From contig CAMCSI010000013.1 of NCBI GenBank assembly GCA_945877885.1, positions 1 through 14,258 of the forward strand: a stretch of 14,258 nucleotides of DNA, in the 5' to 3' direction. Source of the DNA: Chlamydia trachomatis. Its GTDB lineage: Bacteria; Chlamydiota; Chlamydiia; Chlamydiales; 2-12-FULL-49-11. A program made the translations under genes and the position numbers. Under the pieces are notes generated by a model. The model was given only the letters and a program-made list of their open reading frames with translations. It was not told the origin of the DNA and made no database searches. Positions 7,429-14,249 of this stretch are shown here, in pieces; within the stretch, counting starts at the first letter, position 1, and every line of letters starts with the position of its first letter.

Positions 7429-7677
7429 GCAGTATTTTAACCACCCGCTCGCTTTGCTCACTAGAGATCACAGAGAAAATCCTTTGAATGATTTTAAAAT
7501 CTGTAAAAATTTAATGCATTTCTTTGTGTTCTCTGTGATCTCTAGCAAGCTTTGCTTGCGAGTGGTTCAAAAAGTACAAATACAACCACATCTAGTAATG
7601 ATCATGATATAGCAAATGCAAAAAATCAAGAGCCTGTTACAGCTAAATAATCTTTAGCAAAACATGTCACTTGTAAA
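7429..7677. repeat. array unit 2 (249 bases)
   Basis: Same layout as unit 1 but nine bases shorter, having lost one ATCACAGAG-type repeat in the left arm, which spoils arm pairing. Centre reads TGATTTTAAAATCTG, unlike the other copies. Sub-hairpin GCAAGC-TTT-GCTTGC at 7545-7559. Gene-tail copy 7597-7677. Confidence 0.88.
7597..7677 (+). pseudogene. copy 2 of the translocase gene 3' tail
   Basis: Identical to the translocase gene end over the shared bases, apart from the common 42-base internal deletion, including GAGCCTGTTACA and CATGTCAC. It is the copy closest to the intact gene. Confidence 0.85.
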
Positions 7678-7935
7678 GCAGTATTTTAACCACCCGCTCG
7701 CTTTGCTCACTAGAGATCACAGAGATCACAGAGAAAATCCTTTGAATTATTCAAAAATCTGTAAAAATTTAATGCATTTCTCTGTGTTCTCTGTGATCTC
7801 TAGCAAACTTGGTTTGCGGGTGGTTCAAAAAGTACACATACAACCACATCTAGTAATGATCATGATATAGCAAATGCAAAAAATCAAGAGCCTGTTACCG
7901 CTAAATAATCTTTAGCAAAACACGTCACTTGTAAA
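7678..7935. repeat. array unit 3 (258 bases)
   Basis: Left arm carries GATCACAGAGATCACAGAG in place of unit 1's GATCACAGAGAACACAGAG. Sub-hairpin has changed on both sides to GCAAAC-TTG-GTTTGC (7803-7817), and the outer arm GCGGGTGGTT now pairs perfectly with AACCACCCGC. Gene-tail copy 7855-7935. Confidence 0.88.
7855..7935 (+). pseudogene. copy 3 of the translocase gene 3' tail
   Basis: The same 81-base tail with the 42-base deletion, reading NDHDIANAKNQEPVTAK then stop. It has GTTACC and CACGTCAC, a mix of the variants seen in copies 1 and 2. Confidence 0.85.
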
Positions 7936-8116
7936 GCAGTATTTTAACCACCCGCTCGCTTTGCTCACTAGAGATCACAGAGATCACAGAGAAAATCCTT
8001 TGAATTATTCAAAAATCAGTATAAATTTAATGCATTTCTCTGTGTTCTCTGTGATCTCTAGCAAACTTGGTTTGCGGGTGGTTCAAAAAGTACAAATGCA
8101 ACCACATCTAGTAATG
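7936..8116. repeat. array unit 4, partial (element only, 181 bases)
   Basis: Shares left- and right-arm variants with unit 3 (hairpin GCAAAC-TTG-GTTTGC at 8061-8075) but the centre variant CAGTATAAATTT with unit 1. Similarity stops after TAGTAATG at 8116, where the gene tail would begin; the sequence then becomes the unique lepA upstream region. Confidence 0.87.
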
Positions 8117-8172
8117 GCGCCTTTGTTGGATTATTTTCTATTTCCCGATGAACGTTCGAATAAAATTTGAGG

Positions 8173-8201
8173 TGGAAATTTAAAGCATAATCCACTATAC
8201 T
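8173..8201 (+). promoter_or_regulatory. candidate lepA promoter
   Basis: TGGAAA (8173-8178), 17-base spacer, TATACT (8196-8201). The -10 box ends seven bases before the lepA ATG at 8209, so RNA would begin at or next to the start codon. No ribosome-binding site is seen upstream of the ATG. Confidence 0.45.
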
Positions 8202-8208
8202 TGCTCGC

Positions 8209-10017
8209 ATGACTATAGACCAAAGCAAGATTAGAAACTTTTCCATCATAGCGCATATTGATCATGGTAAATCTACCATCTCTGATCGTTTGCTTGAAAT
8301 TACCGGTACTGTTGATAAGCGAGATTTAAAAGCGCAATTTCTTGATGACATGGATCTTGAGCAAGAACGTGGTATCACAATTAAAGCTCATCCTGTGACT
8401 ATGACCTATAAATGTTCTGATGGTAATACTTATCAAATGAATTTTATTGACACCCCTGGCCATGTGGATTTTTCCTACGAGGTATCAAGATCTCTTGCTG
8501 CTTGTGAAGGGGCAATTTTAATTGTAGATGCAGCACAAGGGGTACAAGCTCAAACGGTGGCCAATATGAATTTAGCCAAAGAGCGCGGATTACAGATTCT
8601 AACAGTGTTAAATAAAGTTGATCTTCCAGCTGCCGATCCTGAGGCTGTTAAAGCGCAAATTAAAGATATGCTTGGCATTGATGCCAGCAATGCCATTTTA
8701 GCCTCAGCAAAAACAGGTTTGGGTATTGCAGATATTTTAGAAGAGATCGTTTATTCTTTACCCCCACCTAAACAAACAACCGAAACTAAAACTAAAGCTC
8801 TAGTTTTTGATTCCCACTATGATATATACAGAGGTATTTACACCTACGTTCGTGTAATGTCTGGATCTTTAAAAAAAGGTGATGTGATCAAGTTTCTTGC
8901 TACAGAAAAAACGTTTGAAATTTTAGAAGTGGGTATTTTTAATCCAAAAGAATTACCTACAAAAATCCTTAATGCAGGCGAAGTAGGATATATTCTTGCC
9001 AATATCAAAAAGCCTTCCGATGTAAAAGTTGGCGATACGCTCACTTTACAAAAAGAATTTGTAACTGAGGCACTGCCTGGTTTTAAAGAGATCAATCCTG
9101 TTGTATATGCAGGTGTCTACCCTGTTGAATCCTGTGATTACGATGGACTTGCTGATGCCTTAGCAAAACTACGACTTAATGACTCAGCCCTTTTTGTAGA
9201 ACAAGAAAATTCTCAAGTATTAGGAATGGGTTTTAGATGCGGATTTTTAGGTCTTCTACATCTTGAAATTGTTTTCGAAAGAATTAATCGAGAATTTAAT
9301 ATTGATGTGATTACAACGGCGCCAAGTGTTCAGTACCATATCACCAAAACTAATGGGGATGTGATTGAAGTGGATAATCCCTCATTTTTTCCAGACCCAA
9401 CCGTTATAGAATCTACAAGTGAGCCATGGGTTATTTGTAATATCTTAGTTCCTGCTAACTATATGGGCGGGGTGATGAATCTTGTAAACGAAAAACGCGG
9501 CGAACTCGTTAATATGGAAACCATTGAAGGGGGCCGTGTCTTTCTTCACATCAGAGTTCCCTTAAACGAAGTGATCATCGACTTTAATGATAGACTAAAA
9601 TCAATTACTCAAGGCTATGCCTCATTTGATTATAAGCATTCAAGCTATGAAAAAAGCAAAATCATTAAACTTGAAATTCGTATCAATGATGATCCCGTCG
9701 ATGCTTTTTCAACACTTGTTCACGCCTCAAAGGCAGAGGCAAAAGGTAGAGAGCTTTGTAAGCGTCTAAAAGAGATCCTACCTAAGCAACAATTTAAAGT
9801 ACCTATCCAAGCAGCCATTGGCGGAAAAATCATTGCTAGAGAAACCATTTCTGCCATGTCTAAAAACGTTACTGCTAAATGCTATGGCGGAGACATTACG
9901 CGAAAAAGAAAGCTTTTAGAAAAACAGAAAAAGGGTAAAGCGAAAATGAAAAAATTCGGTAAAGTGAATATCCCCCAATCTGCCTTCATCCAAATCCTTA
10001 AGACTGAAGACAATTAA
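8209..10017 (+). CDS. lepA: elongation factor 4 (ribosome-associated GTPase LepA)
   Basis: Translational GTPase that acts on the ribosome (back-translocation or initiation/assembly roles have been proposed). At 602 residues it has full family length. GTPase motifs are in order: G1 AHIDHGKST (15-23), G2 around GIT (55-57), G3 DTPGH (81-85), G4 NKVD (135-138) and G5 SAK (166-168). After the EF-G-like domains, the LepA-specific C-terminal domain is present, ending in the usual basic stretch (KRKLLEKQKKGKAKMKK) and IPQSAFIQILK. The start is chosen because the residues before IRNFSIIAHIDHG match the usual short LepA N-terminus. The gene follows the translocase as in C. trachomatis CT064. The leader is very short or absent. 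gnd follows after 71 bases and may be partly cotranscribed. Confidence 0.97.
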   Translation: MTIDQSKIRNFSIIAHIDHGKSTISDRLLEITGTVDKRDLKAQFLDDMDLEQERGITIKAHPVTMTYKCSDGNTYQMNFIDTPGHVDFSYEVSRSLAACEGAILIVDAAQGVQAQTVANMNLAKERGLQILTVLNKVDLPAADPEAVKAQIKDMLGIDASNAILASAKTGLGIADILEEIVYSLPPPKQTTETKTKALVFDSHYDIYRGIYTYVRVMSGSLKKGDVIKFLATEKTFEILEVGIFNPKELPTKILNAGEVGYILANIKKPSDVKVGDTLTLQKEFVTEALPGFKEINPVVYAGVYPVESCDYDGLADALAKLRLNDSALFVEQENSQVLGMGFRCGFLGLLHLEIVFERINREFNIDVITTAPSVQYHITKTNGDVIEVDNPSFFPDPTVIESTSEPWVICNILVPANYMGGVMNLVNEKRGELVNMETIEGGRVFLHIRVPLNEVIIDFNDRLKSITQGYASFDYKHSSYEKSKIIKLEIRINDDPVDAFSTLVHASKAEAKGRELCKRLKEILPKQQFKVPIQAAIGGKIIARETISAMSKNVTAKCYGGDITRKRKLLEKQKKGKAKMKKFGKVNIPQSAFIQILKTEDN

Positions 10018-10023
10018 ATCTTC

Positions 10024-10054
10024 TTGAAATAAAATGACCTAAAAAGCTTATGAT
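10024..10054 (+). promoter_or_regulatory. weak candidate promoter for gnd
   Basis: TTGAAA (10024-10029) and TATGAT (10049-10054) with a 19-base spacer, longer than ideal, in the 71-base lepA-gnd gap. No terminator lies after lepA, so readthrough is an equal possibility. Confidence 0.3.
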
Positions 10055-10088
10055 GAAGGATAATAACCTCAGTTATGGGAGCAAATAG

Positions 10089-11543
10089 ATGAACGATAAG
10101 TCAGATATAGGTGTAATTGGATTAGCCGTCATGGGCCAAAACCTTATTTTAAATTTTAACGACCATAATTTTAGAGTATCTTGCTATAATAGAACAACTT
10201 CCAAAGTCGATGAGTTCATGAAAGGTGAGGCAAAAGGGACAAAAATTAAAGGCTGCAAATCCATTGAAGAATTTTGCTCCTCTCTTGCAACACCAAGACG
10301 TATCCTATTAATGGTAAAAGCTGGGAGTCCCGTTGATGAATTCATTAATATCCTTACCCCTCACCTAGAAAAAGGTGATATTATCATCGATGGTGGAAAT
10401 AGCTTCTATCAAGATACCGAAAGACGTATTAAAGAATTAGAAGCTAAAGGTTTATATTTCTTAGGCTGCGGGATCTCCGGAGGAGAAGATGGAGCCCGTC
10501 ATGGTCCATCTATGATGCCAGGTGGTAGCAAAGAGGCCTGGAATCATGTAAAAGAGATGTTGCAAACCATTTCTGCAAAGACACCTAAGGGTGATCCTTG
10601 TTGTGATTATGTAGGCAAAGGCGGAGCAGGTCATTACGTAAAGATGGTACATAATGGTATTGAGTATGGGGATATTCAGCTTATATGTGAGGCAGCCGAT
10701 ATCTTAATGCACACCGTCGGTTTGGATGAAAAAGCCTTATCAAAAATTTTCCTAGAGTGGAATAAAGGGGATTTAAATAGCTTTTTGATCGAGATTACCG
10801 CCGCAGTACTTGGCTTTGAAGATACCGATGGATACCCTTTAGTAAGTAAAGTGCTCGATGTGGCTATGCAAAAAGGAACTGGAAAATGGACAGCAGAAAG
10901 CTCTTTAGAAGAGGGTGTTCCACTATCTATGATCACAGAATCGGTCTATGCCCGCTATCTATCCACCTATAAACCCGTACGATCTGAGCTTTCAAAAATC
11001 TATAAACGTCATACAAGATTATGCAGCAAAGATAGAGATTTAATTATTGCTAATGTAGAGCGCGGTCTTTATGCATCAAAAATTATCTCGTACACACAAG
11101 GTTATATGCTGATGAAAGCTGCCTCTACCAAATATAAATGGAACTTACAATTTGCAGCCATTGCACGTATGTGGATGAATGGTTGTATCATCAGAAGTAA
11201 ATTCTTAAATAACATAGAACATGCCTTTGAACAAAACCCAAACTTAGAAACTCTCCTTCACGACGAATTTTTCAAAAAAGCGATGCTTAAATGCAATGAA
11301 GATTGGAGAGAAACCATCTCTCTTGCCGTAACCCATCATATCCCCTGCCCATGTTTTTCCTCCGCCCTCTCCTTCTTCGATGGAATCACCTCAGAGACGC
11401 TTCCTGCTAACATCTTAATGGCCATACGTGATTATTTCGGCGCCCATACTTATCAACGAATAGATAAGCCCGAAAGCGAATTTTTCCACACCAATTGGAC
11501 AGGCCATGGAGGCTCTGCCTCCTCTGCCGCCTACAACGCTTAA
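10089..11543 (+). CDS. gnd: 6-phosphogluconate dehydrogenase, decarboxylating
   Basis: Oxidative pentose-phosphate enzyme making ribulose 5-phosphate, CO2 and NADPH from 6-phosphogluconate; cytoplasmic homodimer. The 484 residues match the long form of the family. Visible are the Rossmann motif GLAVMG (11-16), NRTTSK (34-39) which favours NADP by binding its 2'-phosphate, IIDGGNS (99-105), the substrate signature CGISGGEDGARHGPSMMPGG (127-146), and the catalytic region VKMVHNGIEYGD with K185, H188, N189 and E192. The C-terminal tail with RIDKPE and FFHTNWTGHGG reaches into the partner active site. GGGAG lies seven bases before the ATG. Gene order lepA-gnd matches CT064-CT063. It ends 15 bases from the stop of a convergent gene on the other strand, with no terminator visible between them. 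Confidence 0.96.
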   Translation: MNDKSDIGVIGLAVMGQNLILNFNDHNFRVSCYNRTTSKVDEFMKGEAKGTKIKGCKSIEEFCSSLATPRRILLMVKAGSPVDEFINILTPHLEKGDIIIDGGNSFYQDTERRIKELEAKGLYFLGCGISGGEDGARHGPSMMPGGSKEAWNHVKEMLQTISAKTPKGDPCCDYVGKGGAGHYVKMVHNGIEYGDIQLICEAADILMHTVGLDEKALSKIFLEWNKGDLNSFLIEITAAVLGFEDTDGYPLVSKVLDVAMQKGTGKWTAESSLEEGVPLSMITESVYARYLSTYKPVRSELSKIYKRHTRLCSKDRDLIIANVERGLYASKIISYTQGYMLMKAASTKYKWNLQFAAIARMWMNGCIIRSKFLNNIEHAFEQNPNLETLLHDEFFKKAMLKCNEDWRETISLAVTHHIPCPCFSSALSFFDGITSETLPANILMAIRDYFGAHTYQRIDKPESEFFHTNWTGHGGSASSAAYNA

Positions 11544-11558
11544 ACTCCTTTCTGCCAT

Positions 11559-12197
11559 TTATGCTTTAGATGTTTGTAGACATACATATCCCTCCATATC
11601 ATAAGCACCTAAAATTAAATGAGTTGTATTTGAGGCAAGGCTGGAGATATCCTCTTTACTTAATTGATCATTTTTGAATAATAATTCAGAAGTAGTAATG
11701 ATATTCATATAATACCACTGTCCATCTGCTTGTTTAATCAACGAGTAAAGATTTGATTCCGTACAATTTTCCTGAGATAAAAAATAGTAAATCTCCTTCT
11801 CATAATATTTAATATAGGGTCCTAATCGAGAAATACATTTATCACCTTTTTCAAATACAATCTCTTCAAATATGCATAATTGTTTAGCGTCCTTATTCAA
11901 AGAGAGTCTTAAGAATTTCGACAACTCTAACGCAGAAGTTCCTTTTTTTTGCTTAAGGTATTTTTTTTCTGATATTTCTATTTCTTCTAAAGGTTCCTCA
12001 GGAATGATCCCACCACTTTCTAAATATCTGATTTTAGATACATCAGCAGAATTTGAAATTAGAGAAAAAAAATGCCCTCCCTCAAAATCTAACTTATGTA
12101 ACAATTCTCTAGCTAAAGAGTTTCCAGATTTAAGTACAGTGATAAAAAAATCACGAGTAGTTTCATGCGGTAAAGGTGTAAGTAATACGTTATCCAT
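11559..12197 (-). CDS. putative immunity protein 2, paralogue of its upstream neighbour
   Basis: A 212-residue soluble protein of no family I recognise. It is related to the preceding gene: both start with 26 residues that align without gaps to the motif GN(S/T)L, then have L..L....F..G.FF, a central CIF(D/E), KE(I/M)YY and the ending (L/A)YD.EGY. Position directly after an Rhs-toxin-like gene suggests it neutralises that toxin, or a former version of it; this is inference from context. The longest frame starts at 12254 and overlaps the previous gene, but ATG 12197 has TAGGAG seven bases upstream and matches the start of the paralogue, so it is preferred. Compared with the paralogue it has extra residues in a charged central insert (about 61-90, PEEPLEEIEISEKKYLKQKK). 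No signal peptide or membrane segment, so it should act in the cytoplasm. Confidence 0.7.
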   Translation of the reverse strand: MDNVLLTPLPHETTRDFFITVLKSGNSLARELLHKLDFEGGHFFSLISNSADVSKIRYLESGGIIPEEPLEEIEISEKKYLKQKKGTSALELSKFLRLSLNKDAKQLCIFEEIVFEKGDKCISRLGPYIKYYEKEIYYFLSQENCTESNLYSLIKQADGQWYYMNIITTSELLFKNDQLSKEDISSLASNTTHLILGAYDMEGYVCLQTSKA

Positions 12198-12203
12198 AAT
12201 GAC

Positions 12204-12210
12204 ACTCCTA
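12204..12210 (-). promoter_or_regulatory. ribosome-binding site deciding the start of immunity gene 2
   Basis: On the minus strand TAGGAG, seven bases, then ATG at 12197. It lies in the 26-base gap after the previous gene's stop, and argues against the longer overlapping frame. Confidence 0.7.
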
Positions 12211-12223
12211 AATACTTCTGAAA

Positions 12224-12817
12224 TTAGATTTTCAGTCCCTGGTTTTTTTTCCAAATAATATACCCTTCAGCGTCATAAGCTAAAAGTAATATCATCTCCG
12301 CATTTCTTGCTATATCTTCCAATTCTTCCCTTGATATACTTTGATATTTATTCTTTTTATAAGGGTATTTGCTTACTATACACAAAGAATGCCAGATAAT
12401 ATCCGATGCTTTTAAACAATCCATAATGATATCTTTATTAATCTCATTTGATTGAATCATGTAATACATCTCTTTATTATAGTGTACGCCAATTTTATTA
12501 TAAAGCTCCCAATTGCCTTCCTCTTTGTAATCTTCTTCGTGATCATCAAATATGCAAATATAATTCTTAAACCCTGTTAGCTCTTCAAAAAGAACCTCAA
12601 CCATTTTTTCTTTTACTCTACTGCCTACATGTATATTTCTCGGTTGATTAACAACACTTTCTGTTAAACCATTCTTAAGATAAGTAAAAAATTCACCTTT
12701 ACCAAACATCACATGCTTTAACACCGCTTTTGATAAAGTATTTCCTTTTTCAAGATTCCAATGTATATACTCAAGCATATATTCCGGATCTAATGAATAT
12801 CGAACTAATTGTCCCAT
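12224..12817 (-). CDS. putative immunity protein 1 for the Rhs toxin-like protein
   Basis: A 197-residue soluble protein of unrecognised family, beginning only two bases after the Rhs gene stop, the usual place for a cognate immunity gene. Ribosome binding is probably through GGGAG in the end of the Rhs gene, 11 bases before the ATG. It is paralogous to the next gene: shared features include EKGNTLSKAVLKH near 23-35, FGKGEFFTYLKNG near 38-50, YICIFDD, HYNKEMYYMI, and the C-terminal LLLAYDAEGYIIW. Rich in charged residues and lacking export signals, it probably acts in the cytoplasm, where it would protect the producer or siblings if the Rhs tail is toxic. The immunity role is inferred from context. 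Confidence 0.7.
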   Translation of the reverse strand: MGQLVRYSLDPEYMLEYIHWNLEKGNTLSKAVLKHVMFGKGEFFTYLKNGLTESVVNQPRNIHVGSRVKEKMVEVLFEELTGFKNYICIFDDHEEDYKEEGNWELYNKIGVHYNKEMYYMIQSNEINKDIIMDCLKASDIIWHSLCIVSKYPYKKNKYQSISREELEDIARNAEMILLLAYDAEGYIIWKKNQGLKI

Positions 12818-12819
12818 AA

Positions 12820-14175
12820 TTATTTATACTCCCATTTGTCTGGATAAATTCTAACCCCACCTGGAAATTCTGGGCTATAATAATCCCAATGAGGTGGATG
12901 ATATTTATGATTAAAATCAGGATATAATTTTTCTCTATTTTTTTTATCTCCTCTTATCCAATTTCCTAATCCATCTTCAGGTTCACCCTCCCCCCTCCAC
13001 TCAAAACCTTCATCTGGGCATTTACTCGAATCACCTCCTAAATCATCCCAGGTATAAGGTGGGACTTTTTCTTCCTGATGGTTTTGATTTATCTTATTGC
13101 AATAGTCACAGATTTCACAACCGATATAAGCAACACTGGCACCGGCCAAAAACGCTAGAAATTCCGGTCCCCATAAAGGGAAAGTAATAGCCCCACCGGC
13201 CCAGGAAAGAACCGGAATGATAAATCCATATCTACCATCGGGATCCATAAATTGCATCGGATTATTAAAACAATACCGATATGGATTTGTATCCTGCATC
13301 AATGGATCAAGGCTTGTCCATTCTTTTAGATCGATATCATAATATCTGTAGCCAAAATCCACAAGATTTGTATCTGGATCGTACCTTTTACTACAAAATG
13401 TCCACGGACATCCTGAAAGCTTATTTAAATTTTCTCCAAAAGGATCAGGTCTTGTCAATGTAACTGTTCCATCTTCCACATTGACTAATTTCACAATATT
13501 CCATCGATGATCGTAAATAGGTGCATAAATTGCATCGGCTGTTTCTATCGCAATAGCTCTAACTAGATCAGTGCCCCTTTGCAATCCAGGAATACGCAAC
13601 CATTTTACAGTGCCGTCTGCTGAAATACTTCCAATCTCCTTATTTCCTAAATAGAGATAATATTCTACTTCTTCAACACCTTCAGTAATTAATTTTTTAT
13701 AGACTTTTTTATGATTTCTATCATATCCATATATTACATCCTTCTGATCAGATAAGATCCTTGTTAGCTTATCGCCTTCGTAAAAATACTGGCTTGTCCC
13801 TTTCTGGATAAGCCGCCCATATTCATCATACGCCTTATGAATAGTAGGTTCTATAAAGGTAGATCGATCTTTATCTGTCCACTTCTCCTCTCCAAAAGGC
13901 GTCTTGGTAATGAGGTAACCCTCTTCTAAACCACTTAAATATTCAATCTTTCCTAATCCATAGATTAAATTTTCAGAGATAAGTTTTTTATCCTCATCAT
14001 AATGATAGAGATGTTCATACTTTACTTCATTTACAGGAGATAGACGAGCAACTTTTTCACAAAGTCCCTCCTCAAAATAGTATACAATTTTACCTAACTT
14101 TCCAAGATCAATCGTTAGATTTTGAGCTCTTACTAAAAATGGAAATATTAAAAATGTAAATATAAATTTTTTCAC
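12820..14175 (-). CDS. short secreted Rhs/YD-repeat protein with polymorphic-toxin-like C-terminus
   Basis: A 451-residue Rhs-family protein. Residues 1-17 (MKKFIFTFLIFPFLVRA) form a clear signal peptide with cleavage likely before Q18. Residues about 30-250 are degenerate YD repeats (YHYDEDKKLIS, AYDEYGRLIQKG, YGYDRNHKKVYKK, YDHRWNIVKL). Residues about 246-314 are the Rhs core (DPFGE, FGYRYYDIDLKEWTSLDP, PYRYCFNNPMQFMDPDG). A hydrophobic stretch (317-356) and Cys residues in CEICDYC follow. The last 80 residues have the pattern FEWRGEGEPEDGLGNW...HPPHWDY...GGVRIYPD, which resembles polymorphic toxin type 37. Typical Rhs toxins exceed 1000 residues, so this has a very short shell or is a trimmed relative. 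The start GTG at 14175 (GAG seven bases upstream, clean signal peptide) is preferred to TTG at 14187. Two putative immunity genes follow. The toxin assignment is by motif memory and context. Confidence 0.75.
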   Translation of the reverse strand: MKKFIFTFLIFPFLVRAQNLTIDLGKLGKIVYYFEEGLCEKVARLSPVNEVKYEHLYHYDEDKKLISENLIYGLGKIEYLSGLEEGYLITKTPFGEEKWTDKDRSTFIEPTIHKAYDEYGRLIQKGTSQYFYEGDKLTRILSDQKDVIYGYDRNHKKVYKKLITEGVEEVEYYLYLGNKEIGSISADGTVKWLRIPGLQRGTDLVRAIAIETADAIYAPIYDHRWNIVKLVNVEDGTVTLTRPDPFGENLNKLSGCPWTFCSKRYDPDTNLVDFGYRYYDIDLKEWTSLDPLMQDTNPYRYCFNNPMQFMDPDGRYGFIIPVLSWAGGAITFPLWGPEFLAFLAGASVAYIGCEICDYCNKINQNHQEEKVPPYTWDDLGGDSSKCPDEGFEWRGEGEPEDGLGNWIRGDKKNREKLYPDFNHKYHPPHWDYYSPEFPGGVRIYPDKWEYK

Positions 14176-14220
14176 TTTGTAACTCAAAATTTATTAAAAA
14201 TTAAAATGCTAAACCTTTAA

Positions 14221-14249
14221 ATTTTAAACTGCAACATATTTTTTCACAA
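14221..14249 (-). promoter_or_regulatory. candidate promoter of the Rhs-immunity operon
   Basis: On the minus strand TTGTGA (14249-14244), 17-base spacer, TAAAAT (14226-14221), four and five matches to the consensus boxes. It lies 46 bases upstream of the GTG start. The following genes are separated by 2 and 26 bases, so one transcript is likely. Confidence 0.5.

Larger units (their letters stand above)
7171..8116. repeat. tandem array of three full and one partial MITE-plus-gene-tail units
   Basis: This accounts for most of the 1157-base gap between the translocase gene and lepA. Units begin with GCAGTATTTTAACC at 7171, 7429, 7678 and 7936. Units 1-3 each hold a palindromic element of about 170-177 bases followed by an 81-base copy of the translocase 3' end; unit 4 holds only the element. 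The units are highly similar, so the expansion is recent or kept uniform by gene conversion. The element has long inverted arms, an AT-rich centre and no transposase gene, which fits a MITE or REP-like non-autonomous element. Short open frames across the copies look like by-products. I see no protein gene, tRNA or CRISPR structure in it. Confidence 0.9.

Noticed and set aside
7171..8116. CRISPR array
   Set aside because: The units are about 250 bases of nearly identical sequence with no unique spacers, and no cas genes are nearby.
7171..8116. Iteron-type replication origin
   Set aside because: The repeats are long, palindromic and include a coding-gene tail; no replication initiator gene or DnaA-box cluster was seen.
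7169..8170. Short open frames of 64-69 residues in the repeat copies (7169-7363, 7664-7870, 7961-8170)
   Set aside because: They are translations of the palindromic element; unit 2 lacks an equivalent, there are no ribosome-binding sites, and the frames run through inverted arms and the captured gene tail.
10461..10936. Minus-strand frames inside gnd
   Set aside because: They overlap fully conserved coding sequence of gnd and show no independent features.
11530..11575. Bidirectional terminator between gnd and the convergent immunity-like gene
   Set aside because: No GC-rich inverted repeat with a T run is visible in the 15-base gap or its flanks.
11872..12258. 128-residue plus-strand frame opposite the second immunity-like gene
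   Set aside because: It is antisense to a gene with a paralogue and good ribosome-binding site; no start signals of its own.
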